A stretch of 64,000 bases of DNA from contig NZ_JYMT01000042.1 of the NCBI RefSeq assembly GCF_000938305.1, forward strand, positions 186,001-250,000, read 5' to 3'. Positions 1 through 9,084 of this stretch are shown here, in pieces (position 1 is the stretch's first letter; the number at the start of each line of letters is the position of its first letter). This DNA comes from Bradyrhizobium sp. LTSP885 (GTDB lineage Bacteria; Pseudomonadota; Alphaproteobacteria; Rhizobiales; Xanthobacteraceae). Under the pieces are notes generated by a model. That model made no database searches and had not been told where the DNA came from. It saw only the letters and a list, made by a program, of their open reading frames with translations. The position numbers were made by a program, and so were the translations under genes.

Positions 1-119
1 CGACCTACGCGTCAGCCGGGCCGTGGACGCAGCTCTCGGCCGACACCAGCGAGATCAAGAGCTTCGACGAAGCGCCCGCGACGATGCTGCATATCGTGGT
101 GCGCAAGAACGCGGAATAG
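1..119 (+). CDS. 3' end of an unidentified protein gene
   Basis: Only the last 38 codons are in the window, in the frame that ends at the TAG at 117-119; the visible tail ends HIVVRKNAE. I do not recognise the family. It is called coding because the frame is open from the window edge and because a diverged, frameshifted copy of its last codons reappears at about 1366-1416, beyond argC. It converges on the MAPEG remnant at 164-250. Confidence 0.55.
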   Translation, partial: TYASAGPWTQLSADTSEIKSFDEAPATMLHIVVRKNAE

Positions 120-238
120 AAGCGCCGGTGCGGCTGTTGCCGCGACCGGCGACGCTGTGCAGCTCAGGGGATATTGAAGATCACGAGCGCCAGTACGGCC
201 TGGGCGATGAAGCCGATCGTGAAGGCCGGCGTGCGGAG
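66..238. repeat. Direct repeat, left copy (flanks argC)
   Basis: This stretch of about 173 bp is matched by 1366-1537, exactly 1300 bp downstream and in the same orientation, with scattered substitutions and one-base indels. It contains the end of the upstream gene plus the end of a MAPEG gene. The two copies bracket argC. Confidence 0.85.
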
Positions 239-250
239 GTGCGCCCGCAG
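164..250 (-). pseudogene. MAPEG gene remnant (C-terminal end only)
   Basis: Read on the minus strand this encodes LRTPAFTIGFIAQAVLALV and a TGA at 164-166. It closely matches the last ~28 residues of the intact MAPEG protein at 1463-1861 (FRTLAFTIGFIAQAVLALA). Nothing recognisable of the family lies further upstream, so this is a truncated duplicate, not a gene. Confidence 0.75.
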
Positions 251-300
251 GCTTTCGCAACGATACAAAGCGAAACGACTACGCTTGAAAGGAACGTGTG

Positions 301-1347
301 ATGACGAAGAAGAAAATCGGCATTTTGGGCGCGTCCGGCTACACCGGCGCCGACGCGGTGCGCCTGCTGGCGCGGCACCCGAATGCCGAAATCACCGCGC
401 TTACCGCCAACACCCATGCCGGCAAGGCGATGAGCGAGGTGTTTCCGCACTTCTTCATGCTCGACCTGCCAAAACTCGTGGAACGGGAAAAGGTCGACTG
501 GACGCAGCTCGATGCCGTGTTCTGCGGACTGCCGCACGGAACGACGCAGGAGATCATCGCCGCGGTGCTGAAAGCCAATCCCAGAATCAAGATCCTCGAC
601 ATGTCCGCGGATTTCCGGCTGCGCAACAAGGACAGCTACGCGCAATGGTACGGCCATGAGCACCGGGCGCTCGAATTGCAGGGCGAGGCCGTCTATGGGC
701 TGACGGAACTCTACCGGGAGAAGATCGCGGCCGCGCGGCTGGTGGCCTGTCCCGGCTGCTATCCGACGGCGGTGCTGCTGGCGCTGGTTCCGCTGGCGAA
801 GGCAAAGCTGATCGACGTCGACGATATCGTCATCGACGCCAAGTCGGGCGTCACCGGCGCCGGACGCGGACTGAAACAGAACACGCTGTTCAGCGAGGCC
901 GGCGAGGGGTTGTCGCCCTATTCGGTCGGTACTCATCGACACTCGGCGGAGATCGAGCAGGAGATCGGGGTCGCCGCTGGCTCGGCTGTGACGGTGAACT
1001 TCACGCCGCATCTCATTCCGATGGCGCGGGGTGAATTCTGCACATCCTATGTCAAGCTCAACGGGGCTACGCCGGACGATTTGCGGGCCGAACTGGAAAA
1101 GGCCTACGCCGACGAGCCGTTCGTCCATGTGGCGAAGAAGGGCGTGTTGCCGCAGACGCAGAACGTGCGTGGTTCGAACTACGTCCAGATCGGCGTCGTC
1201 GCCGACCGGATCAAGAACCGCGCCATCGTGCTCTCGACGCTCGACAATCTCGTGAAGGGCTCGGCCGGACAGGCGATCCAGAACATGAACCTGATGTTCG
1301 CCTTGCCTGAAACCACCGGACTGGCGCAGATCGCGCTGTTTCCATGA
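301..1347 (+). CDS. argC: N-acetyl-gamma-glutamyl-phosphate reductase (ArgC)
   Basis: ArgC reduces N-acetyl-glutamyl-phosphate to the semialdehyde with NADPH, the third step of arginine biosynthesis in the cytosol. The protein has 348 residues, the usual length of the long ArgC form. The N-terminal nucleotide loop GASGYTG is at residues 10-16, the active-site cysteine is in ACPGCYPT (about Cys153), and a conserved HRHSAEIEQE stretch follows. ATG at 301 is chosen over an in-frame GTG at 298 because GAAAGGA lies about 7 nt upstream. The gene is flanked on both sides by diverged copies of the same ~170-bp junction, suggesting it was inserted or duplicated into place. Confidence 0.96.
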   Translation: MTKKKIGILGASGYTGADAVRLLARHPNAEITALTANTHAGKAMSEVFPHFFMLDLPKLVEREKVDWTQLDAVFCGLPHGTTQEIIAAVLKANPRIKILDMSADFRLRNKDSYAQWYGHEHRALELQGEAVYGLTELYREKIAAARLVACPGCYPTAVLLALVPLAKAKLIDVDDIVIDAKSGVTGAGRGLKQNTLFSEAGEGLSPYSVGTHRHSAEIEQEIGVAAGSAVTVNFTPHLIPMARGEFCTSYVKLNGATPDDLRAELEKAYADEPFVHVAKKGVLPQTQNVRGSNYVQIGVVADRIKNRAIVLSTLDNLVKGSAGQAIQNMNLMFALPETTGLAQIALFP

Positions 1348-1365
1348 GTGGGGGTGGTCGTCGTG

Positions 1366-1537
1366 GACGAAGCACCGCGACGATGCTGCATGTCGTGGTG
1401 CGAGAGGCGGTCGCATAGAGGCGCCGTTGCGGCTGTTGCCGCGACCGGCGAGGATATGCAGCTCAGAGGATCTTGAAGATCGCCAGCGCCAGCACGGCCT
1501 GAGCGATGAAGCCGATCGTGAAGGCCAGCGTGCGGAA
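1366..1537. repeat. Direct repeat, right copy (flanks argC)
   Basis: This is the second copy of the junction at 66-238. Here the MAPEG end is intact and functional, while the end of the other gene (about 1366-1416) is a frameshifted remnant. In the left copy the situation is the reverse. Confidence 0.85.
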
Positions 1538-1861
1538 CACCGGCAGGCCGAGCGTGTAGACGATCAGATGGGCGACGCGCGCCCAGAAATAGACCGCGCA
1601 GGCCATCACGGTCCATTTGGTCGAATAGTCGGCCGCGTTGAGGATCAGCACCAGCGGTGCGAAGATCACGAGATTTTCGACCGCGTTGTCGTGGGCGAAC
1701 ATCAGCCGCGTCGCCCATTCCGCATGCGGCTTGTCGTTGCGCGAGGGATTCGCCATGGCGCCGCCGAGGCCACGGACCTGAGTCCGGTTAAGAATGTAGG
1801 GGACCCACAGCAATCCGGTCAGGATCACCGTCAGCGACAGCCAGAACAGTTCACGCGTCAT
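1463..1861 (-). CDS. MAPEG family membrane protein
   Basis: This is a 132-residue protein with four hydrophobic segments (about residues 5-24, 60-78, 84-103 and 110-130), the layout of the MAPEG superfamily (membrane-associated proteins in eicosanoid and glutathione metabolism). The RTQVRGLG and HAEWATRLMFAHDNAVEN stretches between the first two helices are typical of bacterial members. ATG at 1861 has GAGGGGG about 5 nt upstream. A longer open frame continues upstream but is antisense to phaC. The substrate is unknown; bacterial members are usually only named by fold. Confidence 0.85.
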   Translation of the reverse strand: MTRELFWLSLTVILTGLLWVPYILNRTQVRGLGGAMANPSRNDKPHAEWATRLMFAHDNAVENLVIFAPLVLILNAADYSTKWTVMACAVYFWARVAHLIVYTLGLPVFRTLAFTIGFIAQAVLALAIFKIL

Positions 1862-1935
1862 CGTATCCCCCTCAACTGATTTCGATTCCCGACCCGCCGG
1901 GACGATCTGCTTATAGCGGAGAGGCCGGCCGCGCG

Positions 1936-3744
1936 CTACGCGCGGACGCGGACATAGCTGCCGGGAGCGTCCTCGAGCGGCGGCACGCCGGACGTGCCCA
2001 CCGCGCGGGCCGATACCTTCTCGGCGTCGAGGTTTTCCAGCCATTCGCGCCAGTTGGGCCACCACGAACCCTTGTGCTCCTGGGCGTTCTTCAGCCAGTC
2101 GGCAAGCTTGACGTCCTTGATGTCGTCGTTGGTCCAATACTGGTACTTCTTCGATGCGGGCGGATTGACCACGCCCGCGATGTGGCCGGATCCGGCGAGC
2201 ACATATTTCACCGGGCCGCCGAAGAATTGCGAGCCGTAAAGCACCGATTCCGCCGGCGCGATGTGATCCTCGCGCGTCGCGAGGTTGTAGACCGGAACCT
2301 TGACCTTCGACAGGTCGAGCAGCGTGTTGTCGAGCACCATGGTGCCGGTCGACAGCCGGTTCTCCAGGTAGCAGTTGCGCAGATAGTAGGAGTGATTCGA
2401 CGCCGGCATCCGCGTCGCATCCGAATTCCAGTGCAACAGGTCGAACGAGGAGGGCGGCTGGCCCTTCAAATAATTGTTCACGACGTAGGACCAGATCAGG
2501 TCGTTCGAGCGCAGCATGTTGAAGGCCATCGCCATCTTGCTGCCCTCGAGCACGCCGGATTCGTGCATGTCGCGCTCCAGCGCCGAGATCTGGTCTTCGT
2601 CGACGAACACCAGCAGCTCGCCGGCAAGCGTGAAGTCGACTTGCGCCGCAAAGAACGTCGCCGAGGATACGCGCTGGCGGCGCTTTTCCGCGAGATAGGC
2701 CAGCGTCGAGGCGAGCATGGTGCCGCCGACGCAATAGCCGGCGGTGTGAATCTTCATCTCGCCGGTGACCTTCTCGATCACGTCCATCGCTGCGAGGGGG
2801 CCATCGGTCATGTAGTCGGCCCAGGTCTTCTTGCCGAGCTCCTTGTCCGGATTGACCCAGGAGATCAGGAACACCGTGATGCCCTGGTCGACGCACCATT
2901 TGACGTAGGATTTCTCAGGCCTGAGATCGAGGATGTAGAATTTGTTGATCCATGGCGGCACGATCAGGAGCGGCGTGCGCAGCACGCTTTCCGTTGCCGG
3001 CGAATACTGGATCAGCTGCATCACCTCGTTCTGGTAGATCACCTTTCCCGGCGTTGTCGCCATGTTGACGCCGACCTGAAGATTGCCCGGATCGGATTGG
3101 CGGATGCGGAGCGTGCCGTGTCCGGACTCGATATCCTCCGCCAGCATCTTCATGCCGCGCACCAGATTGTCGCCGTTGGACTCGACAGTGGCGCGGAGCA
3201 CTTCCGGATTGGTCAGGACGAAATTCGACGGTGCGAGCGCATTGGCGATCTGCTGGACGTAGAATTCAGCCTTCTTGCGGGTGTGCGGATCAATCCCGTC
3301 GGCGTTGCGAACCAGCTCCTGCGCCCATTTTGAGGTGAGCAAGTACAGTTGAAGCACGAAGTCGAAGAACTGGTTCGACTTCCACTCGGGATCCTGGAAG
3401 CGCTTGTCGCGCGGTGCCGGCTCGATCGCCGGCTTGGCATCCGCCTCGCCGGCCATGCGGCGGACCGCCGTGCCCCAGAGATCGAGATAGTCCTTGCCGA
3501 GCTTGATCTGCAGATCGGAAGCCCGCTCCTTGTCGGACAGCCAGTATTCGGCGATCACGCTGAAGGTTTTGATGACCTCGCCGACTTCGTTCGGGGGCTT
3601 GTCGCGGACTTCGCCGGTTTGGCGCGGCTTCAAATAGGCGGCCAGCGCCTGACCGCTGCTCTCCATCGCCCGGGCGATGTTCATGGCGAAGGCTTCGGAA
3701 TTGAATTTGGGGGTGGTCTGGGCTTCAGTGCTGACGTTGTTCAT
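1936..3744 (-). CDS. phaC: Class I poly(3-hydroxyalkanoate) synthase
   Basis: PhaC polymerises 3-hydroxyacyl-CoA into PHA storage granules. The product is about 602 residues, normal for class I. The lipase-like box GYCVGG carries the nucleophile (about Cys338); the other triad residues fit Asp in ATREDHIAP (about 493) and His in GSGHIAGVVNPP (about 521). The PWINKFYILDL motif is at about 264. ATG at 3744 is chosen because the homologous region begins soon after (FNSEAFAMNIARAMESS), but no good ribosome site is visible, and ATG at 3780 is in frame. No phasin, phaA or phaB gene lies next to it, so it is probably transcribed alone. Confidence 0.95.
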   Translation of the reverse strand: MNNVSTEAQTTPKFNSEAFAMNIARAMESSGQALAAYLKPRQTGEVRDKPPNEVGEVIKTFSVIAEYWLSDKERASDLQIKLGKDYLDLWGTAVRRMAGEADAKPAIEPAPRDKRFQDPEWKSNQFFDFVLQLYLLTSKWAQELVRNADGIDPHTRKKAEFYVQQIANALAPSNFVLTNPEVLRATVESNGDNLVRGMKMLAEDIESGHGTLRIRQSDPGNLQVGVNMATTPGKVIYQNEVMQLIQYSPATESVLRTPLLIVPPWINKFYILDLRPEKSYVKWCVDQGITVFLISWVNPDKELGKKTWADYMTDGPLAAMDVIEKVTGEMKIHTAGYCVGGTMLASTLAYLAEKRRQRVSSATFFAAQVDFTLAGELLVFVDEDQISALERDMHESGVLEGSKMAMAFNMLRSNDLIWSYVVNNYLKGQPPSSFDLLHWNSDATRMPASNHSYYLRNCYLENRLSTGTMVLDNTLLDLSKVKVPVYNLATREDHIAPAESVLYGSQFFGGPVKYVLAGSGHIAGVVNPPASKKYQYWTNDDIKDVKLADWLKNAQEHKGSWWPNWREWLENLDAEKVSARAVGTSGVPPLEDAPGSYVRVRA

Positions 3745-4034
3745 TTCAAGGACACTATCGTTTCGTTTGGTGCGCGTCATCGCGCGGTGCGGCAACGACA
3801 ACAGGTTAAAAGCCGGTGTTTCGCTTTGTTGCACTGCGACAAAAAAACATTAGTTCTGACATATTGAAGCCTCAGGGGTCGCATTTGTTGTTCCAGCTTT
3901 AATCGTTTCGGGCGACAATGGTTTGAACGGCTAAAGCGAGAATTAATGCAGCGGGGACGCTGCAAGGCTCGTACCAGTGCGACCCGTGTCGGCGACGCGC
4001 CTTGTGCGCCTGCTTGTTGGGGACTTTTCGGCGG

Positions 4035-4325
4035 ATGCCGATTGATCGGATGATGAGGGGCCTTGCAGCCGCAATTTTGCTCGCGTCGATGGCGGGGCTG
4101 AGCGGCTGCGCCAGCACGGTCGCGGACCTGCCGGGAGTTGGCGTGCCGACCGACGCGCCGGCCCGGCCGAAGGAAGCCAGCGGCTATCTCCCGGTTCACG
4201 ATCTTCCGCCTGATCGCAGCGAAGAGGCGATGAAGCCGGCCGACCAGGCCAAGCTCCAGGCGGAGCTGAAGGCCGCGCGGGACCGGCAGGAGACCGCGGC
4301 AGCCCAGAATTCAACGGGCAAGTAA
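4035..4325 (+). CDS. Small lipoprotein of unknown function
   Basis: A protein of about 96 residues with a hydrophobic N-terminus ending in the lipobox LSGC, so it is probably lipidated and anchored to the envelope. The remainder is Pro/Ala/Lys rich (SGYLPVHDLPPDRSEEAMKP) with a charged helix near the end. The start is uncertain: ATG at 4035, 4050 or 4053 would all keep the signal; 4035 has GGGGA about 10 nt upstream. It stands alone between phaC and the aminotransferase. No function can be assigned. Confidence 0.7.
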   Translation: MPIDRMMRGLAAAILLASMAGLSGCASTVADLPGVGVPTDAPARPKEASGYLPVHDLPPDRSEEAMKPADQAKLQAELKAARDRQETAAAQNSTGK

Positions 4326-4535
4326 CCGCGCACAGGCCGATCGACGCTGGCGCTGCCGGGTGTCCGTGCTAAAAGAACCTCAATTCAACCGCATGTCCGG
4401 TCTTTGACCCCAGTCCACTCCTGAAATCGCGCTAAGCTATTGATTCGGTGCGATTTCTTTATGAATCCTGTTCCGGCTTCGGTCGTGAGACAAGGGTGTC
4501 GATTCTGGCATGCCGGTTGTTGGAGCAAGGGTCCC

Positions 4536-5756
4536 ATGGAAGATTTCTACCGCATTCGCCGTCTGCCGCCTTACGTGTTCGAGAAGGTCAACCAGGCCAA
4601 GGCGGCCGCGCGCAATGCCGGGGCTGATATCATCGACATGGGCATGGGAAACCCGGACCTGCCGACCCCATCCCACGTGATCGAGAAGCTGAAGGAAACA
4701 CTCGGCAAACCGCGCACCGATCGCTACTCGGCCTCGCGCGGCATCAACGGCCTGCGCAAGGCCCAGGCCGCCTATTACGCGCGCCGCTTCGGCGTCAAAC
4801 TCAATCCGGATACGCAGGTCGTTGCGACCCTCGGCTCGAAGGAGGGGTTTGCCAACGTCGCCCAGGCGATCACCGCGCCGGGCGATGTGGTGCTGTGTCC
4901 CAACCCGAGCTATCCGATCCACGCCTTCGGCTTCCTGATGGCGGGCGGCGTGATCCGCTCGGTACCGTCGGAGCCGACGCCGCAATTCTTCGAAGCCGTC
5001 GAGCGGGCCATCCAGCATTCGATCCCGAAGCCGATCGCCCTGATCGTCTGCTATCCATCGAACCCGACTGCCTATGTCGCGGATCTCGATTTCTACAAGG
5101 ATCTCGTCGCGTTCGCGAAGAAGCACGACATTTTCATCCTGTCCGATCTCGCCTACGCCGAAGTCTATTTCGACGACAACAATCCGCCGCCGTCGGTGCT
5201 GCAAGTGCCCGGCGCGATCGACGTCACCGTCGAATTCACCTCGATGTCGAAGACGTTCTCGATGGCCGGATGGCGCATGGGTTTTGCGGTCGGCAATGAC
5301 CGCATCATCGCAGCACTTGCGCGCGTCAAATCCTATCTCGATTACGGTGCCTTCACGCCGGTCCAGGTCGCGGCGACCGCAGCCCTCAATGGCCCCGATG
5401 ACTGCATCCGCGAGATGCGCGATACCTATCGCAAGCGCCGCGATGCACTCGTGGAGTCGTTTGGCCGCGCGGGGTGGGAGATTCCGCCGCCGCAGGCCTC
5501 GATGTTCGCCTGGGCGCCGCTGCCGAAGGAATTCGAGGCCGTCGGCAGCATGCAGTTCGCAACGCTGCTGGTGGAGAAATCCGGCGTCGTGGTGTCGCCC
5601 GGCGTCGCCTTCGGCGAGCATGGCGAAGGCTACGTCCGCATCGCAATGGTGGAGAACGAACAGCGGATCCGGCAGGCTGCGCGTGGCGTGCGTCGCTTCC
5701 TTGAAAGCGGCATCGAAACGTTGCACAACGTGGTTCCTCTCGCCAATCGACGCTAA
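4536..5756 (+). CDS. alaC: Class I/II PLP aminotransferase, AlaC-like
   Basis: This is a 406-residue fold-type I aminotransferase. The PLP lysine is in SMSKTFSMAGWRMGF (about Lys239), with the usual Asn in YPSNPTAY, Asp/Tyr in SDLAYAEV and Arg in GWRMGF. It resembles the AlaC (YfdZ) and LL-diaminopimelate aminotransferase branch; glutamate-pyruvate transamination is the best guess. ATG at 4536 follows GGAGCAAGGG. It lies 21 nt upstream of hom, the homoserine dehydrogenase gene, so the pair is probably cotranscribed, which would suit a role in aspartate-family or alanine metabolism. The exact substrate cannot be read from the sequence. Confidence 0.88.
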   Translation: MEDFYRIRRLPPYVFEKVNQAKAAARNAGADIIDMGMGNPDLPTPSHVIEKLKETLGKPRTDRYSASRGINGLRKAQAAYYARRFGVKLNPDTQVVATLGSKEGFANVAQAITAPGDVVLCPNPSYPIHAFGFLMAGGVIRSVPSEPTPQFFEAVERAIQHSIPKPIALIVCYPSNPTAYVADLDFYKDLVAFAKKHDIFILSDLAYAEVYFDDNNPPPSVLQVPGAIDVTVEFTSMSKTFSMAGWRMGFAVGNDRIIAALARVKSYLDYGAFTPVQVAATAALNGPDDCIREMRDTYRKRRDALVESFGRAGWEIPPPQASMFAWAPLPKEFEAVGSMQFATLLVEKSGVVVSPGVAFGEHGEGYVRIAMVENEQRIRQAARGVRRFLESGIETLHNVVPLANRR

Positions 5757-5777
5757 TCCTTCCAGGTTCCAAATCTC

Positions 5778-7097
5778 ATGGTCGCACCGCTGAAAGTGGG
5801 CATAGCGGGGCTCGGCACCGTCGGTGCCGATGTCGTCCGCCTGATCGAAGCGCAGGGCCGCGTGCTGTCCGAGCGCTGTGGCCGCGGCGTGCGCGTCGTT
5901 GCCGTCACCGCGCGTTCGAAAGCCAAGAAGCGCGGCCTCGACCTGCGCGGCGTCGAATGGGCCAAGAGCCCGCAGGTGCTGGCCGAGGATCCCAATATCG
6001 ATTGTTTCGTCGAATTGATGGGCGGCGCCGGCGATCCCGCGTTCGCCGCGATCGAGACCGCGCTGAAGGCCGGCAAATCGGTCGTGACTGCGAACAAGGC
6101 GCTGATCGCCAAGCATGGCTTGCGTCTCGCGCACGCCGCGGAGAGCCATGGCGGCGCGCTGAACTTCGAGGCGGCGGTCGGCGCCGCGATCCCGGTCATC
6201 AAGACGCTGCGCGAGGGCCTGGCCGGCACTAGCGTCAACCGCGTCTATGGCATCCTCAATGGCACCTGCAACTACATCCTGACCCGGATGGAGCAGGAGG
6301 GCCTGTCGTTCGCCGAGTGCCTCAAGGACGCCCAGCGCCTCGGCTACGCCGAAGCCAACCCGTCCTTTGACGTCGATGGCCACGACACCGCGCAGAAGCT
6401 CGCGATCCTGGCGAGCCTCGCCTTCGGAACCAAGGTCGCGCAGAGCGCCGTTTATGTCGAAGGCATCTCCTCGATCACGCCGGAGGACCTCCGCGCCGCC
6501 GAAGAACTCGGCTATCGCGTCAAGCTGCTCGGTGTCGCCGTGCGCACCGCCAAGGGCATCGAGCAGCGCGTGCATCCGACCATGGTGCCGAAATCGTCGT
6601 CGATCGCGCAGGTGATGGGCGTCACCAATGCGGTGACGATCGACGGCGAAGGCATTCCGCCGATCACGCTGGTCGGGCCCGGCGCGGGCGGTGCAGCAAC
6701 CGCCTCCGCCGTGCTCGCCGACATCGCCGATGTCGCTCGTGGCATCCGCGCCAAGCCGTTCGGGCGTCCGGTCGAACGGTTGCGTGACACCATCAAGGCA
6801 CCAATGGAACGTCATGAGGGTGGCTATTATATCCGCCTGATGGCGCGTGATCTGGCAGGCACTGCCGCAACTATCGCCACCCGGCTCGCGGAGCAGAAGA
6901 TATCACTGGAATCGATCGTGCAGCGGCATCCGGATGGCGTCGATGTGAACGGGTCGGCCAAAAAGCCTTCACCCGTTCCGGTCATTCTGATTACCTACGC
7001 AACCAACGAAGATGCGGTGCACCGCGCGCTGGCTGCAGTGCAGCGCGACAAGGTCATCAGCGGCCGGCCGCAGGTGATCCGGATCGAGAAAAACTAG
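5778..7097 (+). CDS. hom: Homoserine dehydrogenase
   Basis: This enzyme reduces aspartate semialdehyde to homoserine, the branch point to threonine and methionine. The 439-residue protein has an N-terminal NAD(P) loop (GIAGLGTVG), the catalytic-domain signature around GILNGTCNYILTRMEQEGLSF and AEANPSFDVDGHDTAQKLAI, and a C-terminal ACT domain of about 80 residues (YYIRLMARDLAGTAATIA) that normally gives threonine feedback inhibition. It follows the aminotransferase gene closely on the same strand. Confidence 0.97.
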   Translation: MVAPLKVGIAGLGTVGADVVRLIEAQGRVLSERCGRGVRVVAVTARSKAKKRGLDLRGVEWAKSPQVLAEDPNIDCFVELMGGAGDPAFAAIETALKAGKSVVTANKALIAKHGLRLAHAAESHGGALNFEAAVGAAIPVIKTLREGLAGTSVNRVYGILNGTCNYILTRMEQEGLSFAECLKDAQRLGYAEANPSFDVDGHDTAQKLAILASLAFGTKVAQSAVYVEGISSITPEDLRAAEELGYRVKLLGVAVRTAKGIEQRVHPTMVPKSSSIAQVMGVTNAVTIDGEGIPPITLVGPGAGGAATASAVLADIADVARGIRAKPFGRPVERLRDTIKAPMERHEGGYYIRLMARDLAGTAATIATRLAEQKISLESIVQRHPDGVDVNGSAKKPSPVPVILITYATNEDAVHRALAAVQRDKVISGRPQVIRIEKN

Positions 7098-7190
7098 CGT
7101 GCGGCCGAACGGGTCGGGCGCGAAATGATTGATGCGATGCGGGCAGGCTGGCCCGCAGCGGGACTTAAAGTGAGGCTTAAGGAGTACGCC

Positions 7191-8189
7191 ATGTCGACCC
7201 ATATTTCCGTTCCGCCGCAGATGCTGCTCGAGCGCATCCTGACGCTCGAAATCGTCCGGGTGACGGAGCGCGCGGCAGTGTCGGCCGCGCGGCTGCGCGG
7301 CCACGGCCAGGAGAAGGCCGCCGACAAGGCCGCGGTCGACGCGATGCGGCGCGAGCTCAACAAGCTGCCGATCGAAGGCACGATCGTGATCGGCGAAGGC
7401 GAGCGCGACGAGGCGCCGATGCTGTTCATCGGCGAGAAGGTCGGGCTCAACGCCGGCCCCAAGGTCGACATAGCGGTCGATCCGCTCGAAGGCACCACGC
7501 TGTGCGCCAAGAACATGCCCGGCTCGATCGCCACCATGGCGATGGCCGATGGCGGTACGCTGCTGCACGCGCCCGACGTCTACATGCAGAAGATCGCGAT
7601 CGGCCCGGGCTTTGCCAAGAACGTGATCGAGCTCGACGCGCCGCCGGCGGACAACGTTCGCCGCCTCGCCAAGGCCAAGGGTGTCGATCCCTCCGCCATT
7701 ACCGTGCTGGTGCTCGACCGTCCGCGCCACGCCGACATCATCAACAGCGTGCGTTCGACCGGCGCTGCGGTGCGTATCATCACCGATGGCGACGTCGCCG
7801 GCGTGATTCACTGCGCGACCCCCGATGACACCGGCGTCGATATGTATATCGGCACCGGCGGCGCGCCCGAGGGCGTGCTGGCGGCGGTCGCGCTGCGCTG
7901 CATCGGCGGCCAGATGCAGTGCCGCCTGATCCTCGACAGCGAGGAGAAGCGCGAGCGCGCCCACAAGATGGGCGTCACCGATCCGAAGATGATCTATGGC
8001 ATCGAGGATCTGGCGAGGGGCGACTGCCTGTTCGCCGCCACCGGCGTCACCACCGGTTCGTTGCTCTCGGGCGTGAAGTTCAGGAAGGACGTGATCGAGA
8101 CCGAGACGGTCGTAATGCGCTCCGTCACCGGCACCGTGCGCTACATCAAGGCCGAGCACCGTCAGCTGGAGAAGTTCCACCTGGATTGA
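7191..8189 (+). CDS. glpX: Class II fructose-1,6-bisphosphatase (GlpX)
   Basis: The enzyme hydrolyses fructose-1,6-bisphosphate in gluconeogenesis. It has 332 residues. Metal-binding motifs are clear: GEGERDEAPM (residues 68-77) and DIAVDPLEGTT (93-103). ATG at 7191 has a strong TAAGGAG 9 nt upstream; an in-frame ATG at 7125 lacks one. It follows hom by about 90 bp and may share its transcript. In organisms with a Calvin cycle GlpX-type enzymes can also act on sedoheptulose bisphosphate, but nothing here shows that. Confidence 0.95.
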   Translation: MSTHISVPPQMLLERILTLEIVRVTERAAVSAARLRGHGQEKAADKAAVDAMRRELNKLPIEGTIVIGEGERDEAPMLFIGEKVGLNAGPKVDIAVDPLEGTTLCAKNMPGSIATMAMADGGTLLHAPDVYMQKIAIGPGFAKNVIELDAPPADNVRRLAKAKGVDPSAITVLVLDRPRHADIINSVRSTGAAVRIITDGDVAGVIHCATPDDTGVDMYIGTGGAPEGVLAAVALRCIGGQMQCRLILDSEEKRERAHKMGVTDPKMIYGIEDLARGDCLFAATGVTTGSLLSGVKFRKDVIETETVVMRSVTGTVRYIKAEHRQLEKFHLD

Positions 8190-8196
8190 TGCCGTC

Positions 8197-8276
8197 GTCA
8201 TTCCGGGGCGATGCGAAGCATCGAACCCGGAATCTCGAGATTCCGGGTCTGGTCCTTCGGACCATCCCGGAATGAC
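8197..8276. repeat. Intergenic palindromic repeat
   Basis: An 80-bp element has perfectly inverted ends (GTCATTCCGG and CCGGAATGAC) and an inner pair of complementary segments (CCCGGAATCTCGAGATTCCGGG). It resembles the short palindromic repeats scattered between bradyrhizobial genes. It sits just after the glpX stop, where it could form a stable RNA hairpin. Confidence 0.75.
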
Positions 8277-8310
8277 AGACGAAGCAACAAAAAGAACACG
8301 GGAGACGAAC

Positions 8311-9030
8311 ATGTCTGATATTTCCGGGGTCAAGGCGCTGGTGTTCGACGTGTTCGGAACGGTGGTCGACTGGCGCACCAGCCTGATCAACGATTTCACC
8401 AAATGGTCGGAGACGCGGGGCATCAAGGCTGACTGGACCGGCTTGGTCGATGGCTGGCGTGCGGTCTATGCGGCGTCGATGGACGAGGTGCGCAAGAACC
8501 CGCAGAACGGCTACGTCATGCTCGACACGCTGCACCGCCAGTCGCTTGAGAAGCTGGTCGCGCAGCTCGGGATCAAGGGGCTGACCGAGGCCGACCTGCA
8601 TCACCTGACGCTGGGTTGGCATCGTCTGCATCCGTGGTCCGACAGCGTCGCCGGCCTGACCCGGCTGAAGACCAAATACATCATCTCGCCGCTGTCGAAC
8701 GGCAACGTCGCGCTGCTGACCAACATGGCGAAGTTCGCCGGGCTCCCGTGGGACCTGATCATGTCCGCCGAGCTGTTCGAGCACTACAAGCCCGATCCGG
8801 AGACCTATCTCGGTGCGGCCAAGCTGCTCTGCCTGCCGCCCGAGCAGGTGATGATGGTCGCCGCGCATAATTACGACCTCAAGCACGCCCAGCGGCTCGG
8901 CCTGAAGACAGCGTTCGTGGCGCGCCCGGCCGAATATGGCCCGCTGCAGAAGGTCGATTTCGAAGCCACCGGCGACTGGGACATCATTGCCAAGGATTTC
9001 GGTGGGGTAGCCGACCGATTGGGCTGCTAG
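8311..9030 (+). CDS. Haloacid dehalogenase, type II (HAD superfamily)
   Basis: A 239-residue HAD hydrolase of the L-2-haloacid dehalogenase type. Motif I is FDVFGTVVDW with the nucleophile Asp13, motif II is LSNGN, motif III is the Lys in FEHYKPDPETY and motif IV is VAAHNYDL, the pattern of haloacid dehalogenases, not phosphatases. The predicted reaction is hydrolysis of (S)-2-haloacids to (R)-2-hydroxyacids. ATG at 8311 follows GGGAGA; an in-frame ATG at 8272 lies inside the repeat element and is unlikely. The natural substrate may differ from the name. Confidence 0.9.
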   Translation: MSDISGVKALVFDVFGTVVDWRTSLINDFTKWSETRGIKADWTGLVDGWRAVYAASMDEVRKNPQNGYVMLDTLHRQSLEKLVAQLGIKGLTEADLHHLTLGWHRLHPWSDSVAGLTRLKTKYIISPLSNGNVALLTNMAKFAGLPWDLIMSAELFEHYKPDPETYLGAAKLLCLPPEQVMMVAAHNYDLKHAQRLGLKTAFVARPAEYGPLQKVDFEATGDWDIIAKDFGGVADRLGC

Positions 9031-9084
9031 CACTGGCCTGCAAATCATTGAAGCGTTACGATTCCTGCTAGCTGGGAAGGGATC

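Noticed and set aside
181..1416. A 411-codon minus-strand open frame across argC
   Set aside because: Antisense to argC; only its last ~28 codons match the MAPEG remnant, and that is in another frame of the duplicate, not this one.
2074..3333. A 419-codon plus-strand open frame
   Set aside because: Antisense to phaC, whose motifs are complete; composition is typical of a shadow frame.
4437..6815. A 792-codon minus-strand open frame
   Set aside because: Fully antisense to the aminotransferase and hom genes, which have clear motifs and ribosome sites; no family resemblance.
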